In this document: in pieces, positions 17,441 through 25,952 of the stretch
Numbering within the stretch: position 1 is the first letter of the stretch
Layout: the number at the start of each line of letters is the position of its first letter
Source of the DNA: Mucilaginibacter terrenus
GTDB taxonomy: Bacteria > Bacteroidota > Bacteroidia > Sphingobacteriales > Sphingobacteriaceae
Assembly: GCF_003432065.1 (NCBI RefSeq)
Contig: NZ_QWDE01000001.1
Coordinates: forward strand, 1,488,001 to 1,552,000
Length of the DNA: 64,000 nucleotides
Direction: 5' to 3'
Notes under the pieces: model-generated
Databases searched by the model: none
What the model saw: the letters and a program-made list of their open reading frames with translations, nothing else
Told to the model about the DNA's origin: nothing
Program-made: the position numbers and the translations under genes

Positions 17441-17722
17441 TTACTTGACTAAAGTTATCTGGGTTCCTTTAAATCGATTGTAGGTAGGTTCGTAAATAAT
17501 GTAATTGTACGTTACTAAATCGCGAATACACTTATGGTAGGTGGAAATTGAATTTATTTTCGCTTGATTCATTAGTTCTTTTCTCGTAACTGAAAAAGTT
17601 GACGAATTTCCATTAGTAAAACTTTTTACGGTCATGGCAAACATTAAGCTAATGTGCGATTGTAAGAGTCTGGAGTCATCTAATATCCGAACGAAAAATA
17701 TGAGATAATTACTGGAGATCAC
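17441..17722 (-). CDS. small hypothetical, possibly winged-helix protein of mobile element
   Basis: 93 residues from GTG 17722 (MISSNYLIFFVRILDD). The middle contains SVTRKELMNQAKINSIS and TYHKCIRDLVTYNYIIYEP, a helix-turn-helix plus wing pattern common in small Bacteroidota element proteins. The GTG overlaps the preceding gene's TGA (GTGA, 17722-17719), so translation is coupled to the helix-turn-helix gene. DNA binding is inferred. Confidence 0.6.
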   Translation of the reverse strand: MISSNYLIFFVRILDDSRLLQSHISLMFAMTVKSFTNGNSSTFSVTRKELMNQAKINSISTYHKCIRDLVTYNYIIYEPTYNRFKGTQITLVK

Positions 17723-17985
17723 TTTTTATTTTCCATCAAATCAATTATATCCCTACGTTTATAATAGATTATACCTCCTATTTTAGTAAAAGGTAAGCGA
17801 TTTTGAACGCGCAGATTTTGCAGTGTTCCTGGAGAGATATTCAGTAACTTTCTTACCTGGCTGCTTTTCAACCATTCATCTGTGACCGTACCTTTCGGTT
17901 TACTATTAATGAGAATTTTGAATTCTGCGAGTAATTCTTGTTTGAAAGTCTGTAGATCTTCTTTAGTGATAATTTCTGCTGCCAT
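17719..17985 (-). CDS. helix-turn-helix (excisionase-like) protein
   Basis: 88 residues. After a helical N-terminus (EIITKEDLQTFKQELLAEF), residues 38-85 hold the MerR/excisionase-type helix-turn-helix: WLKSSQVRKLLNISPGTLQ, NLRVQNRLPFTKIGGIIYYK, RRDIIDLMENK. In Bacteroidota elements such genes sit next to the integrase and act as excision or transcription factors. The start codon lies within a perfect inverted repeat (17977-18005), which suggests autoregulation. It is 86 bp from the integrase gene and runs the same way. Confidence 0.88.
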   Translation of the reverse strand: MAAEIITKEDLQTFKQELLAEFKILINSKPKGTVTDEWLKSSQVRKLLNISPGTLQNLRVQNRLPFTKIGGIIYYKRRDIIDLMENKK

Positions 17986-18005
17986 AAACTTTTATTATGG
18001 CAGCA
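17977..18005. promoter_or_regulatory. 11-bp perfect inverted repeat over the HTH start codon
   Basis: TGCTGCCATAA (17977-17987) and TTATGGCAGCA (17995-18005) with a 7-base loop. The ATG of the leftward helix-turn-helix gene (17985-17983) is inside one arm, so the structure could either be an operator or an mRNA hairpin hiding the start codon. Confidence 0.6.
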
Positions 18006-18071
18006 AAAATCCTTATTATGATTATTTTAACTTCATGAGTCTTTCTGTAGTACCGAAGAAAAGATGTCATG

Positions 18072-19301
18072 TTAACTCTTCATTACCGATTGCATTTTTC
18101 TTTTTAACAACATCATATCCTCGCTTACTTTGACATCCAAGATTTTAGCGTAGTGCTGAGTTTGCTTCAAGTTTTGATGTCCGAGCATTTTTGACACAGA
18201 TTCAATAGGAACGCCATTACTTAGCGTGACTGTAGTCGCAAATGTGTGCCGGGCAATGTGAAAGGTTAAATTTTTATCAATGCTACATGTGTCAGCAATC
18301 TCCTTTAGATAAGCATTCATTTTCTGATTACTTAGAATTGGGAGAACGGTTCCTTTTATTTGACAAACCGGATGATTGACGTACTTCCTAATCATGGCTT
18401 GCGCCAATGGCAATAGCGGAATTTTAGAAGTGCTATCGGTCTTTTGACGGATAGTATCAATCCATTCCTCTCCGTCAAAACCGATAATAATTTCAGTTCG
18501 TTTAAGTTTTTGTACATCAGCATAAGCGAGCCCCGTATAACAACTAAATAAAAATATATCTCTAACAACAGACAACCGTTCAGTTGAAAATGTCTTTTCT
18601 GCAATAGTATGCAGTTCGTTTTCGGTCAAATAAGGCCTCGGTACGTACCTTTTTGCCAGACTAAATTCAGAAAATGGATCCTGCTTTAACCACCGTCGTT
18701 TAACGCAAAGCAGAACTATCTTTTTAAAATAGGTCAGATACTTAATAGTAGTATTATGCTGGCACTTCCTTTCTGATTTAAGGTAAAAAGAAAATTGACT
18801 TATAAAGTCATAGTCAAGTTTTTTGATCTCCAAGTCGTCTAGGTTATACTTCCATTTAATAAAGCGTTGAGCATGAAGTAAGGTACGTTCGAATAGATCT
18901 AAAGTCCCGGGAGAATACTCACTGGGAACTAATGCTTCTATCTGTTGATTGTGCGCGTTAAACTCTTTAATTATACACTTGTTGTCATCAACGCCTAGTA
19001 AGCAATTTTTGATGGCTAGTGACGTCACCTCTTTATTAGCATCAATAAGTGTCCTTCGTGCTTCATGTACTTTATTGGTTAAAAGATCTAGGAAAAGGTT
19101 AAGTGACTTTGCATCCTCCTTGGAGCCGGCCGCTCGACCACTTCGACTGCTCCATCTTACAGGATCCCAGGTGCGTTTGGCTGATATCTCAATTGAGATC
19201 CCATCCACTGTAATTCTCAAATAAATTTGATAAGGATCGTTGCCTTTGTGAAATTTTGGCTTTTTCAAATGGACAAGCAAACTGAAAGTTTTCTCTAACA
19301 T
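18072..19301 (-). CDS. tyrosine-type site-specific integrase (Bacteroidota mobile-element type)
   Basis: 409 residues, the usual size. N-terminal arm-binding domain (LLVHLKKPKFHKGNDPYQIYLR, about 1-90), SAM-like core-binding domain (about 110-205), catalytic domain (about 220-400). Catalytic residues: HIARHT (His348, Arg351), LGHQ (His375) and the nucleophile in HYAKI (Tyr384). The first Arg of the tetrad is replaced: SCYTGLAYADV has Ala259 where most integrases have Arg. A missing first Arg is known for IntDOT-type Bacteroidota integrases. The gene points away from the tRNA-Ser, with its 5' end about 250 bp from the tRNA 3' end, the expected layout for tRNA-targeted integration. Confidence 0.95.
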   Translation of the reverse strand: MLEKTFSLLVHLKKPKFHKGNDPYQIYLRITVDGISIEISAKRTWDPVRWSSRSGRAAGSKEDAKSLNLFLDLLTNKVHEARRTLIDANKEVTSLAIKNCLLGVDDNKCIIKEFNAHNQQIEALVPSEYSPGTLDLFERTLLHAQRFIKWKYNLDDLEIKKLDYDFISQFSFYLKSERKCQHNTTIKYLTYFKKIVLLCVKRRWLKQDPFSEFSLAKRYVPRPYLTENELHTIAEKTFSTERLSVVRDIFLFSCYTGLAYADVQKLKRTEIIIGFDGEEWIDTIRQKTDSTSKIPLLPLAQAMIRKYVNHPVCQIKGTVLPILSNQKMNAYLKEIADTCSIDKNLTFHIARHTFATTVTLSNGVPIESVSKMLGHQNLKQTQHYAKILDVKVSEDMMLLKRKMQSVMKS

Positions 19302-19401
19302 AAATGCTGAATTTAAAAGTTAACAAAAGTCGACTTACAGCACTCACAAATCAAGATGTATTTTTATCGAACATCATTGATTGTCAATAATTTATGACAC
19401 T

Positions 19402-19440
19402 TTTAGGGAGTAGTTAATTTCAAATCAGGTACTCCCTAAA
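19402..19440. repeat. 11-bp perfect inverted repeat between integrase and tRNA-Ser
   Basis: TTTAGGGAGTA (19402-19412) and TACTCCCTAAA (19430-19440), 17-bp spacer, no T-run. It sits in the integrase upstream region, where arm-type sites or an att-associated operator would lie. Confidence 0.5.
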
Positions 19441-19490
19441 TTACTCTCATTTTATTTGAGTATTTATGAATGATTTGATAAAGTAGTAAA

Positions 19491-19528
19491 AACAAAAAAG
19501 CCTTTAAATCAACGATTTAAAGGCTTTT
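19491..19528 (-). terminator. strong terminator downstream of tRNA-Ser
   Basis: A perfect 15-bp stem (19496-19510 with 19514-19528) and 3-base loop. Read leftward, it ends in TTTTTTGTTTTT, so it ends the leftward tRNA transcript, 25 bp past its 3' end. It may also block transcription the other way. Confidence 0.85.
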
Positions 19529-19552
19529 GAGATCTTTTGATATGCTTTTTAG

Positions 19553-19639
19553 CGGTGAAGGAGGGATTCGAACCCTCGGTACAGTTTCCCGTACGTCAGT
19601 TTAGCAAACTGATCCTTTCGGCCTCTCAGGCACCTCACC
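19553..19639 (-). tRNA. tRNA-Ser (anticodon GCT)
   Basis: 87 nt. Acceptor stem GGTGAGG pairs with CTTCACC (one G-T pair), followed by discriminator G; CCA is not encoded. Anticodon arm TCAGT-TTGCTAA-ACTGA gives anticodon GCT (codons AGC/AGT). A long variable arm (CGTACGG-GAAA-CTGTACCG region) and the T arm GAGGGTTCGAACCCTC are present. The 3' end faces the integrase, so it is the likely attachment site of the element to the left. Confidence 0.96.
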
Positions 19640-19719
19640 AGATCATTAGATTGTATCCCTTTTTCAGGGACTGCAAATATAGCAAATCGTTAAAGCTGTC
19701 AAAAAAAAAGATCATATTT

Positions 19720-21789
19720 CTAATAATCTATCCTCACGTGATAAATGCTCATTAACATTCGCTTGAATATGGTTTTGATAGTCTCCAGATCTTTTAGTGT
19801 TATATTACTGTCCTTCAGCTGATTTTGATCAAGCTTGTACTTTACTATTCTATCTACTAACACACTTATCGACTCTTCATCAGGTTCTTTGAGCGAACGC
19901 GAAGCAGCCTCTATAGAGTCGGCCAGCATTAAAACGCCCCCCTCTTTTGAGAAAGGTATAGGACCAGGATAGCGGAAAATATTCTCATTTACGAACTTTT
20001 CCGGAAAGTTCTTTAGGTATGACTGGTAAAAATAATCTACCCTTGTATTGCCATGGTGTGTACGTATAAAGTCAATAACTATCTCTGGCAGATTTGCTTT
20101 CCTTGCCATTTCTATTCCCTTACTTACGTGACGGATGATAATCTGCGCGCTCTCTTCATAAGGCAACTTATCGTGTGGATTAAAGTGCGAACTCTGGTTC
20201 TCTATAAAGAATAATGGATTTTGCAGTTTGCCTATATCATGATATAATGCTCCTGCCCTCACCAGCAAAGCATTTCCTCCAATTGCATAAATTGCGTTCT
20301 CAGCAAGGTTAGCCACTTGCAGCGAATGCTGGAATGTACCGGGAGCACTAAATGCCATCTCGCGCAGCAATGGCGCATTGGTATTCGTAAGTTCGATAAG
20401 CGTAATGTCAGACGTGATGGCAAATACTTTTTCGAAGGCATAGATAAGCGGATAAGCTAATAACGTAAGACCCACACTGGCAACAAAAGGAAGAAAGTCC
20501 ATCCAGTCGATGTTTGTAAAACTACCCTCGCGTATGAGCGAAATCCCTGTAAATGCGACAAAGTAAGCCAGTATAATAATTACTGCCGATATAAGGAACT
20601 GCTCCCTACGAATAAGGTTTTTAATGCTGTAAATAGATACCATCCCGGCGGTGATCTCGTAAAAAGCGAACTCAAAGCTGTTTGGCACAAAAAAGCCGGC
20701 TATCATTACCACAAGCAAGTGGATGTTTAGCGCTAAACGTGTATCAAACAATATCCTAATAATAATAGGAACTATACAATACGGTATATAGTAAAGATTA
20801 CCGGGCCATTGTAGTTTTATGGCTAACGACAATGTAGCTAACATTGCCGTAACTACCAGCAAAATAAGGCTTACAAGACGGTTGTCGCTGTAAATATCCT
20901 TTCTGAACAAGTACAGGAATATCATTAACAATGTTATTACCAGGCCAACCAATAAAAATTGCCCTAATAATACCAGCGTGTAGTTCCCGTTGATACGGGC
21001 GTTATCTTCAAACGCCTTTTTATAAGATGATAGCTTTTGGTAAGTTTCGTCGTTAATTACTGCACCTTTAGTAACAATAGTCTCTCCTTTTTGCACCATG
21101 CCACGGGTAATTGAAAGATTATCCAGCACTTCTTTTTCTAATCGGCCAGTTAATTTAACATCATAGGTAAGATTTACTTGTAGCCTGTCTTGTAAAAGGT
21201 TAAGCAGAAAGGCTTTGTCTAAAGAAGGTGTTTTACTTATAGCATTATCGCAGTATGCAATAGCGGTTTCCCTGGTAAATATATCCGCAGTGTTTTTCTC
21301 TGTGGCAATATTGTTGCTGAGAATGGTGACTTTGTAATTCTGCCCGCCTTGTTGGTATTTTGTGGCTGGCTTTATTACCCCACGATCGTAAACCTGCGAA
21401 AGCAGGTCTGTACCGGTCTGGATATATTTGGGTTTAAGCTTATCATTTATTCCCGCTCCGTGCCACTTTATTTCAAGATCGTTCTTGAAACCCTCCGTTA
21501 ATTGCTTTCCTACTTCTGAATTGAGCTGATAAACAGGAGTAATTGTACTAAGTGCTGCTTTTTGATCCGCCTCAATCTCCTGATTGGTTTTTAAAATGGC
21601 GAAACTGTAAGGAGATACCAGGTCCTTCTGATTCCATATCCTGCCCTTCTCGTACTCGTAACCAAATTTGGCTTGTTTAGGCAGCGTGTAAACAATAACG
21701 CTTATGCTTACTATCATCATAAAAAACTTCACATTAAGCGCGTATTTGCGCAATAATGCTTTTTGACGTGATGTAGATAGTTTTGCCAT
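19720..21789 (-). CDS. 7TM-HD phosphohydrolase (PgpH-type, cyclic-dinucleotide phosphodiesterase)
   Basis: 689 residues. One N-terminal transmembrane helix (about 18-36), an extracytoplasmic 7TMR-HDED domain (about 50-265), seven membrane helices (about 275-465), then a cytosolic HD domain with LRAGALYHDIGKL (HD-IG signature), HVSKGIEMARKANLPE and TDSIEAASRSL-like residues (LADSIEAASRSL). In Firmicutes PgpH hydrolyses c-di-AMP; the same activity is likely here but not proven. Transcribed alone towards tRNA-Ser. Confidence 0.93.
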   Translation of the reverse strand: MAKLSTSRQKALLRKYALNVKFFMMIVSISVIVYTLPKQAKFGYEYEKGRIWNQKDLVSPYSFAILKTNQEIEADQKAALSTITPVYQLNSEVGKQLTEGFKNDLEIKWHGAGINDKLKPKYIQTGTDLLSQVYDRGVIKPATKYQQGGQNYKVTILSNNIATEKNTADIFTRETAIAYCDNAISKTPSLDKAFLLNLLQDRLQVNLTYDVKLTGRLEKEVLDNLSITRGMVQKGETIVTKGAVINDETYQKLSSYKKAFEDNARINGNYTLVLLGQFLLVGLVITLLMIFLYLFRKDIYSDNRLVSLILLVVTAMLATLSLAIKLQWPGNLYYIPYCIVPIIIRILFDTRLALNIHLLVVMIAGFFVPNSFEFAFYEITAGMVSIYSIKNLIRREQFLISAVIIILAYFVAFTGISLIREGSFTNIDWMDFLPFVASVGLTLLAYPLIYAFEKVFAITSDITLIELTNTNAPLLREMAFSAPGTFQHSLQVANLAENAIYAIGGNALLVRAGALYHDIGKLQNPLFFIENQSSHFNPHDKLPYEESAQIIIRHVSKGIEMARKANLPEIVIDFIRTHHGNTRVDYFYQSYLKNFPEKFVNENIFRYPGPIPFSKEGGVLMLADSIEAASRSLKEPDEESISVLVDRIVKYKLDQNQLKDSNITLKDLETIKTIFKRMLMSIYHVRIDY

Positions 21790-21902
21790 GTGCGTGTTAA
21801 ATCAATCAAAAATAAGATAAGTTTCGGTTGTAACTATTTTTTCTTGCTTTAGTCAAATCAAATGTGATATCTTTATGATATCATTTTAAATCACAATTAA
21901 TC

Positions 21903-22760
21903 ATGAATACTGAAAAAATTATCACGGCGCCTTCAGGTTACCTGGGCTTGTTATTGTTCTTTGTGCTTGCGGGAGCTTCGGCTTTACTTGGAGTTGCCGG
22001 CTACCCTGTTCCGGCGGTTATCCTGGGTATTTTGGACTTTGTTGTAGTGCTTGCCGGTCTTATCATCGTAAACCCAAACGAGTCTCGCGTATTAATCTTG
22101 TTTGGCAAATACCTGGGAACCGTTAAAGCTGATGGCTTTTTCTGGGTGAACCCTTTCACCGTAAAAAGGAAGGTATCCTTACGGGCATTTAACCTTAACG
22201 GCCAGCAATTAAAAGTGAATGATAGTGTAGGTAACCCCATTGAAATAGCTGCTGTAATAGTTTGGCAGGTACAAGATACCGCTAAAGCTGTTTTTGCTGT
22301 CGAGAACTACATGCAATATGTAAATATACAGAGTGAGGCAGCCGTACGTCACCTGGCAAACTCTTTTCCTTATGACCATATTGAGGATGAAAATGCCAGC
22401 ATTACCTTGCGTGGCGGGGCCGATCAAGTAAGCGAAATGCTTGAAAAAGAACTTAATGACCGCTTAGAACGTGCTGGAATAACGGTTATAGAAGCCCGTA
22501 TTTCCCACCTGGCCTACGCACCCGAGATAGCGCAGGCTATGTTGCAAAGGCAACAGGCATCTGCTATAATAGCAGCCCGCAGGCTTATTGTTGAAGGTGC
22601 CGTTGGCATGGTTGAGATGGCGCTCACACGAATGGAAGAGAAGAACATAGTAGACCTTGATGAGGAACGTAAAGCAGCTATGGTGAGCAACTTACTGGTT
22701 GTACTCTGCGGCGAAAAGGCTGTTTCACCTATTGTAAATACCGGCACTTTATACCATTAA
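21903..22760 (+). CDS. SPFH/band-7 membrane protein
   Basis: 285 residues. Two hydrophobic segments near the N-terminus (about 12-60) followed by the SPFH domain: [58 protein letters not shown] and the helical part [24 protein letters not shown] proteins oligomerise and scaffold membrane microdomains or proteases. It begins a three-gene operon: the next gene follows after 1 bp. Upstream there is a TATCTTTA -7-like box (21868-21875) between two GATATC words. Confidence 0.9.
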   Translation: MNTEKIITAPSGYLGLLLFFVLAGASALLGVAGYPVPAVILGILDFVVVLAGLIIVNPNESRVLILFGKYLGTVKADGFFWVNPFTVKRKVSLRAFNLNGQQLKVNDSVGNPIEIAAVIVWQVQDTAKAVFAVENYMQYVNIQSEAAVRHLANSFPYDHIEDENASITLRGGADQVSEMLEKELNDRLERAGITVIEARISHLAYAPEIAQAMLQRQQASAIIAARRLIVEGAVGMVEMALTRMEEKNIVDLDEERKAAMVSNLLVVLCGEKAVSPIVNTGTLYH

Positions 22761-22761
22761 G

Positions 22762-23301
22762 ATGAACGATCTAAGAGACATCAATCTTTTGAAAACAAGC
22801 GAGCTTTTTGTGACTCGCCATAAGTGGTTCTCCCCTTACTTTGAACTTACTGACGGTCAGTTCATTTACGCGCGTATGCGCTACAAAGGGTATTGGAAGC
22901 GATATGCTATAATAGAAACTGCAGATAATACCTGGACCATCAAAATGAAGGGCTGGTTTAACCGCTCCTTACTCCTCAACCAGGGTGAAGACCAAACTAT
23001 TGGTACTATTACGCCATCAAATTGGAAGCGAGACATAAAGGTGCAAACCGACAATGGTTTTGAAGCTACTTATCAATATAAGAAGCTATTTTCTAAAACC
23101 TTAACGCTGCGTAATGACCAATTTGGCGACATAATGCAGTTGGTACAAAGGGTATGGGGTTTTAAGAAACCTTTTGAAGTTAAGATTGAACCCCAGCATC
23201 TTAAGAACAATCTGCCTCTGCCGTTGCCGCTACTTGCTTTTATAGGTATAAACATTGTTTTGATAAGGCAAGCGCGTGCCGCAGCGGCCGCAGCAAGTTA
23301 A
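22762..23301 (+). CDS. hypothetical protein in SPFH operon
   Basis: 179 residues. No signal peptide; mostly strands (FIYARMRYKGYWKRYAIIE, TADNTWTIKMKGWFNRSLLL) and a hydrophobic C-terminal helix (LPLPLLAFIGINIVLIRQA, about 152-171) that may anchor it to the membrane, followed by an Ala-rich end. Pattern recalls tubby C-terminal-like or LURP folds, but this is only an impression. Begins 1 bp after the SPFH gene. Confidence 0.75.
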   Translation: MNDLRDINLLKTSELFVTRHKWFSPYFELTDGQFIYARMRYKGYWKRYAIIETADNTWTIKMKGWFNRSLLLNQGEDQTIGTITPSNWKRDIKVQTDNGFEATYQYKKLFSKTLTLRNDQFGDIMQLVQRVWGFKKPFEVKIEPQHLKNNLPLPLPLLAFIGINIVLIRQARAAAAAAS

Positions 23302-23304
23302 ACT

Positions 23305-23472
23305 ATGGCAGAGAAAAAAGCATTTGTTTTACGTATAAACCCCGACATGCTGAAGGAGGTGGAAGCATGGGCTGCCGACGAATTCCGGAGCACAAACGGA
23401 CAGATAGAATACCTGCTGCAGGAGGCTTTGAAAGCTCGGAAGAGTGCACGTAAGAAAAAGTTAGACAAGTAA
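23305..23472 (+). CDS. Arc/ribbon-helix-helix-like small protein
   Basis: 55 residues, ATG 23305 to TAA 23472. KKAFVLRINPDMLKEVEAWA then STNGQIEYLLQEALKARK is the Arc-type ribbon-helix-helix layout (one strand, two helices), with a Lys/Arg-rich tail. Starts 3 bp after the preceding gene, so belongs to the SPFH operon. Proteins like it bind DNA as dimers; the R/N-rich position of Arc is replaced by N-G (STNGQIEYLL), still typical of TraY/Arc-like families. Confidence 0.85.
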   Translation: MAEKKAFVLRINPDMLKEVEAWAADEFRSTNGQIEYLLQEALKARKSARKKKLDK

Positions 23473-23631
23473 TTTTCGTGTTCCAAAACCATCAAAAACC
23501 ACACTTATTTTGATCGCCGGTTACTGATTGATCTTCCGTGTTGCAAAGTTGTCTGAATTTATATTATAATCACACACCAACCGTGATATTACTATGCATG
23601 CATAATATTCTTTAGCTTGTTGTAAAATTTC

Positions 23632-23639
23632 TAACTTTG
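23632..23639 (+). promoter_or_regulatory. -7 promoter box of the thiolase gene
   Basis: TAACTTTG matches TAnnTTTG; TTTA at 23611-23614 may be the -33 element (17-bp spacing). ATG at 23672. Confidence 0.6.
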
Positions 23640-23671
23640 CTATCACCATTTATCAAAACAGGATTATTGTA

Positions 23672-24850
23672 ATGAGAGAAGTATATATTGTGTCGGCAAC
23701 GCGCACCCCTATCGGTGCTTTTGGCGGCAGCCTTGCGAGCTTAACAGCCACCCAACTGGGAGCAATTGTCATCAAGGCGGCGATTGACAAAGCGGGCATT
23801 CAGCCGGGCGATGTTCAGGAGGTTTTTATGGGCAACGTTCTGTCGGCTAATCTTGGGCAGGCGCCTGCTACACAAGCAGCAATTTACGCCGGCTTGCCTC
23901 ACCTGCCCGCTACCACAATTAACAAGGTTTGCGCATCGGGCATGAAGGCTATTATGCTGGCTGCCCAAAGTATAGCCATGGGCGACAAAGACATTATTGT
24001 AGCCGGAGGCATGGAGAGCATGAGCAACGTACCCTACTATCTTGACAAAGCACGTAACGGTTACCGTTTAGGAAACGGGCAAATTACTGATGGCTTGGTT
24101 AAAGATGGGTTGTGGGATGTTTACAACGATTTCCATATGGGTTCTGCTGCGGAGATTTGCGCGGTAGATTGTAACGTAACCCGCGAAGAGCAGGATGCCT
24201 TTGCTATAGAATCGTACACCCGTGCACTGAAATCACAGCAGGACGGGAAATTCAGCAATGAGATTACGCCCGTTGAATTAAAAGATAAAAAAGGCGACAT
24301 CACACTGTTTACTGATGACGAAGAACCTAAAACAGTAAAGTTTGATAAGATACCGTCACTTAAACCTGTATTTAAAAAAGATGGTACCGTAACAGCAGCC
24401 AACGCCTCTACCCTGAACGACGGCGCAGCCGCAGTGGTGTTAATGAGCAAAGAAAAAGCATTAGAATTGGGAGTAAAACCCCTCGCCAGGATAATATCCT
24501 TTGCTGACGCGCAGCAAGCGCCTGAACATTTCACAACCGCACCATCGAAAGCCATTCCGCTGGCGCTTGATAAAGCTGGCCTTACCGGAGAACAGATAGA
24601 CTATTATGAAATAAACGAGGCATTTTCGGTAGTATCGCTTGCCAACAATAAGCTGCTTAAATTAGATACCGCGAAGGTTAATGTTAACGGCGGTGCCGTG
24701 GCTATCGGCCATCCGCTTGGTGCATCCGGCGCACGCATTATAGTAACGCTTATAAACGTGTTACAGCAAAACGGCGGCAAGTTAGGGGCAGCGGGCATTT
24801 GCAACGGCGGTGGCGGCGCAAGTGCTATGGTCATCGAAAATTTATCGTAA
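23672..24850 (+). CDS. acetyl-CoA acetyltransferase / thiolase
   Basis: 392 residues, standard thiolase length. Claisen condensation or cleavage of acyl-CoA. Catalytic Cys in NKVCASGMKA (about Cys87), INEAFSVV, the His in AIGHPLGASGARI (about 349) and the second Cys in GICNGGGGASAMVIE (about 379) are all present. Stands alone, with a good promoter box. Biosynthetic (type II) versus degradative cannot be decided by sequence alone; the length favours an AtoB-like enzyme. Confidence 0.95.
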   Translation: MREVYIVSATRTPIGAFGGSLASLTATQLGAIVIKAAIDKAGIQPGDVQEVFMGNVLSANLGQAPATQAAIYAGLPHLPATTINKVCASGMKAIMLAAQSIAMGDKDIIVAGGMESMSNVPYYLDKARNGYRLGNGQITDGLVKDGLWDVYNDFHMGSAAEICAVDCNVTREEQDAFAIESYTRALKSQQDGKFSNEITPVELKDKKGDITLFTDDEEPKTVKFDKIPSLKPVFKKDGTVTAANASTLNDGAAAVVLMSKEKALELGVKPLARIISFADAQQAPEHFTTAPSKAIPLALDKAGLTGEQIDYYEINEAFSVVSLANNKLLKLDTAKVNVNGGAVAIGHPLGASGARIIVTLINVLQQNGGKLGAAGICNGGGGASAMVIENLS

Positions 24851-24912
24851 CAACTCACGGCTAAAATATTTTATCCTATTTTTAGTTTACCTAATAAAAT
24901 AACTAGTTAAAG

Positions 24913-25845
24913 GTGGTTAAACGTTCTGTAATTACTTTACTCCTGCTGATTTCATCTCTATGTACTTTCGCGCAGCATTCTGACGAAAGTAAAAACCTGA
25001 AGTCGCTGAAAATGTATGAGGATAGCCTGGTGAGCCTTGGCAAACACTTTATAAACGACACCAGTGATCTCGACCGTAAATCAGCCAATTACAAATTCAT
25101 TCCTACGCTGGTAGCGGCGTTAAGGGTGCCCCACTCTTTCAACTACTCGTTTGACTCGGTAAAGGCTATAAGCATCATCAATTCTCCGGATAGCCGTTTT
25201 CGTATTTTGAGCTGGCATATTATGAACCAGGACGGAAGCTACCGATTTTACGGCACGATACAAATGAATACCGGCGACAAGCTGGTAATGTACCCGCTGG
25301 AAGACTACACACCCATGTTTAAGAACCCTGAAGACTCCATTACCGACAATCGCAAATGGTATGGTGCACAATATTACAAGATTATCAGGGTAGCGACTGC
25401 AAATCCGTATTATGTATTGCTGGGCTGGAAAGGTAACACCGTAAAATCAACAAAAAAGGTAATAGAAGTGCTTTCTTTTAACCGCGATGATAAACCCGTA
25501 TTCGGCAATCCGGTGTTTCCTGTTAATAATAAGGCAAGGAAACGAGTAATTTTTGAATATGCGCGGCAGGCATCTATGCTATTGCGCTATGTACCGGAGC
25601 AAAACCTCATTGTGTTTGATCATCTTGCCCCACCGGACGACCGCATGAAGGGCAAAATGGACAGCTACGGCCCCGACCTGAGTTACGACGGTTACCAACT
25701 TAAGAATGGCAAGTGGGTTTTGGTAGAAAACCTTGACATGCGCAATGTACCTCAGGAACAGGATGCTGACTACGTGGATCCAAAAGCTCAGGCAAAAATA
25801 GATCGTCAAAGCTTACCGCCTGCACCTAAACGAATTAAACCTTAA
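24913..25845 (+). CDS. exported hypothetical protein
   Basis: 310 residues from GTG 24913, chosen because it directly precedes a signal peptide (MVKRSVITLLLLISSLCTFA, cut before Q21). No domain recognised. The mature part is acidic-basic mixed with tryptophan-rich strands (FRILSWHIMNQDGSYRFYG, NPYYVLLGWKGN, MDSYGPDLSYDGYQLKNGKW). Predicted periplasmic. No operon partner: 62 bp from the thiolase. Confidence 0.8.
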   Translation: MVKRSVITLLLLISSLCTFAQHSDESKNLKSLKMYEDSLVSLGKHFINDTSDLDRKSANYKFIPTLVAALRVPHSFNYSFDSVKAISIINSPDSRFRILSWHIMNQDGSYRFYGTIQMNTGDKLVMYPLEDYTPMFKNPEDSITDNRKWYGAQYYKIIRVATANPYYVLLGWKGNTVKSTKKVIEVLSFNRDDKPVFGNPVFPVNNKARKRVIFEYARQASMLLRYVPEQNLIVFDHLAPPDDRMKGKMDSYGPDLSYDGYQLKNGKWVLVENLDMRNVPQEQDADYVDPKAQAKIDRQSLPPAPKRIKP

Positions 25846-25952
25846 CACGTTTAATGCAATCCAAATAACAGCGTTACCGCTTGTAATAATCTCGGTATAA
25901 AATTCCGTTTCAGCGGAATAATAGTATTTTAGGCAAATTTTTTAACTCCAGT

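Noticed and set aside
1..18000. Second copy of the tRNA-Ser 3' end as left attachment site
   Set aside because: The T-arm sequence GAGGGTTCGAACCCTC and its complement were not found by eye in this part; the site is either outside the window or diverged.
19537..19755. Open frame across tRNA-Ser
   Set aside because: It reads through the tRNA gene and its terminator; tRNA structure explains the sequence.
24121..24555. 144-codon antisense frame in the thiolase gene
   Set aside because: Shadow of codon bias on the opposite strand; the thiolase motifs are unambiguous.
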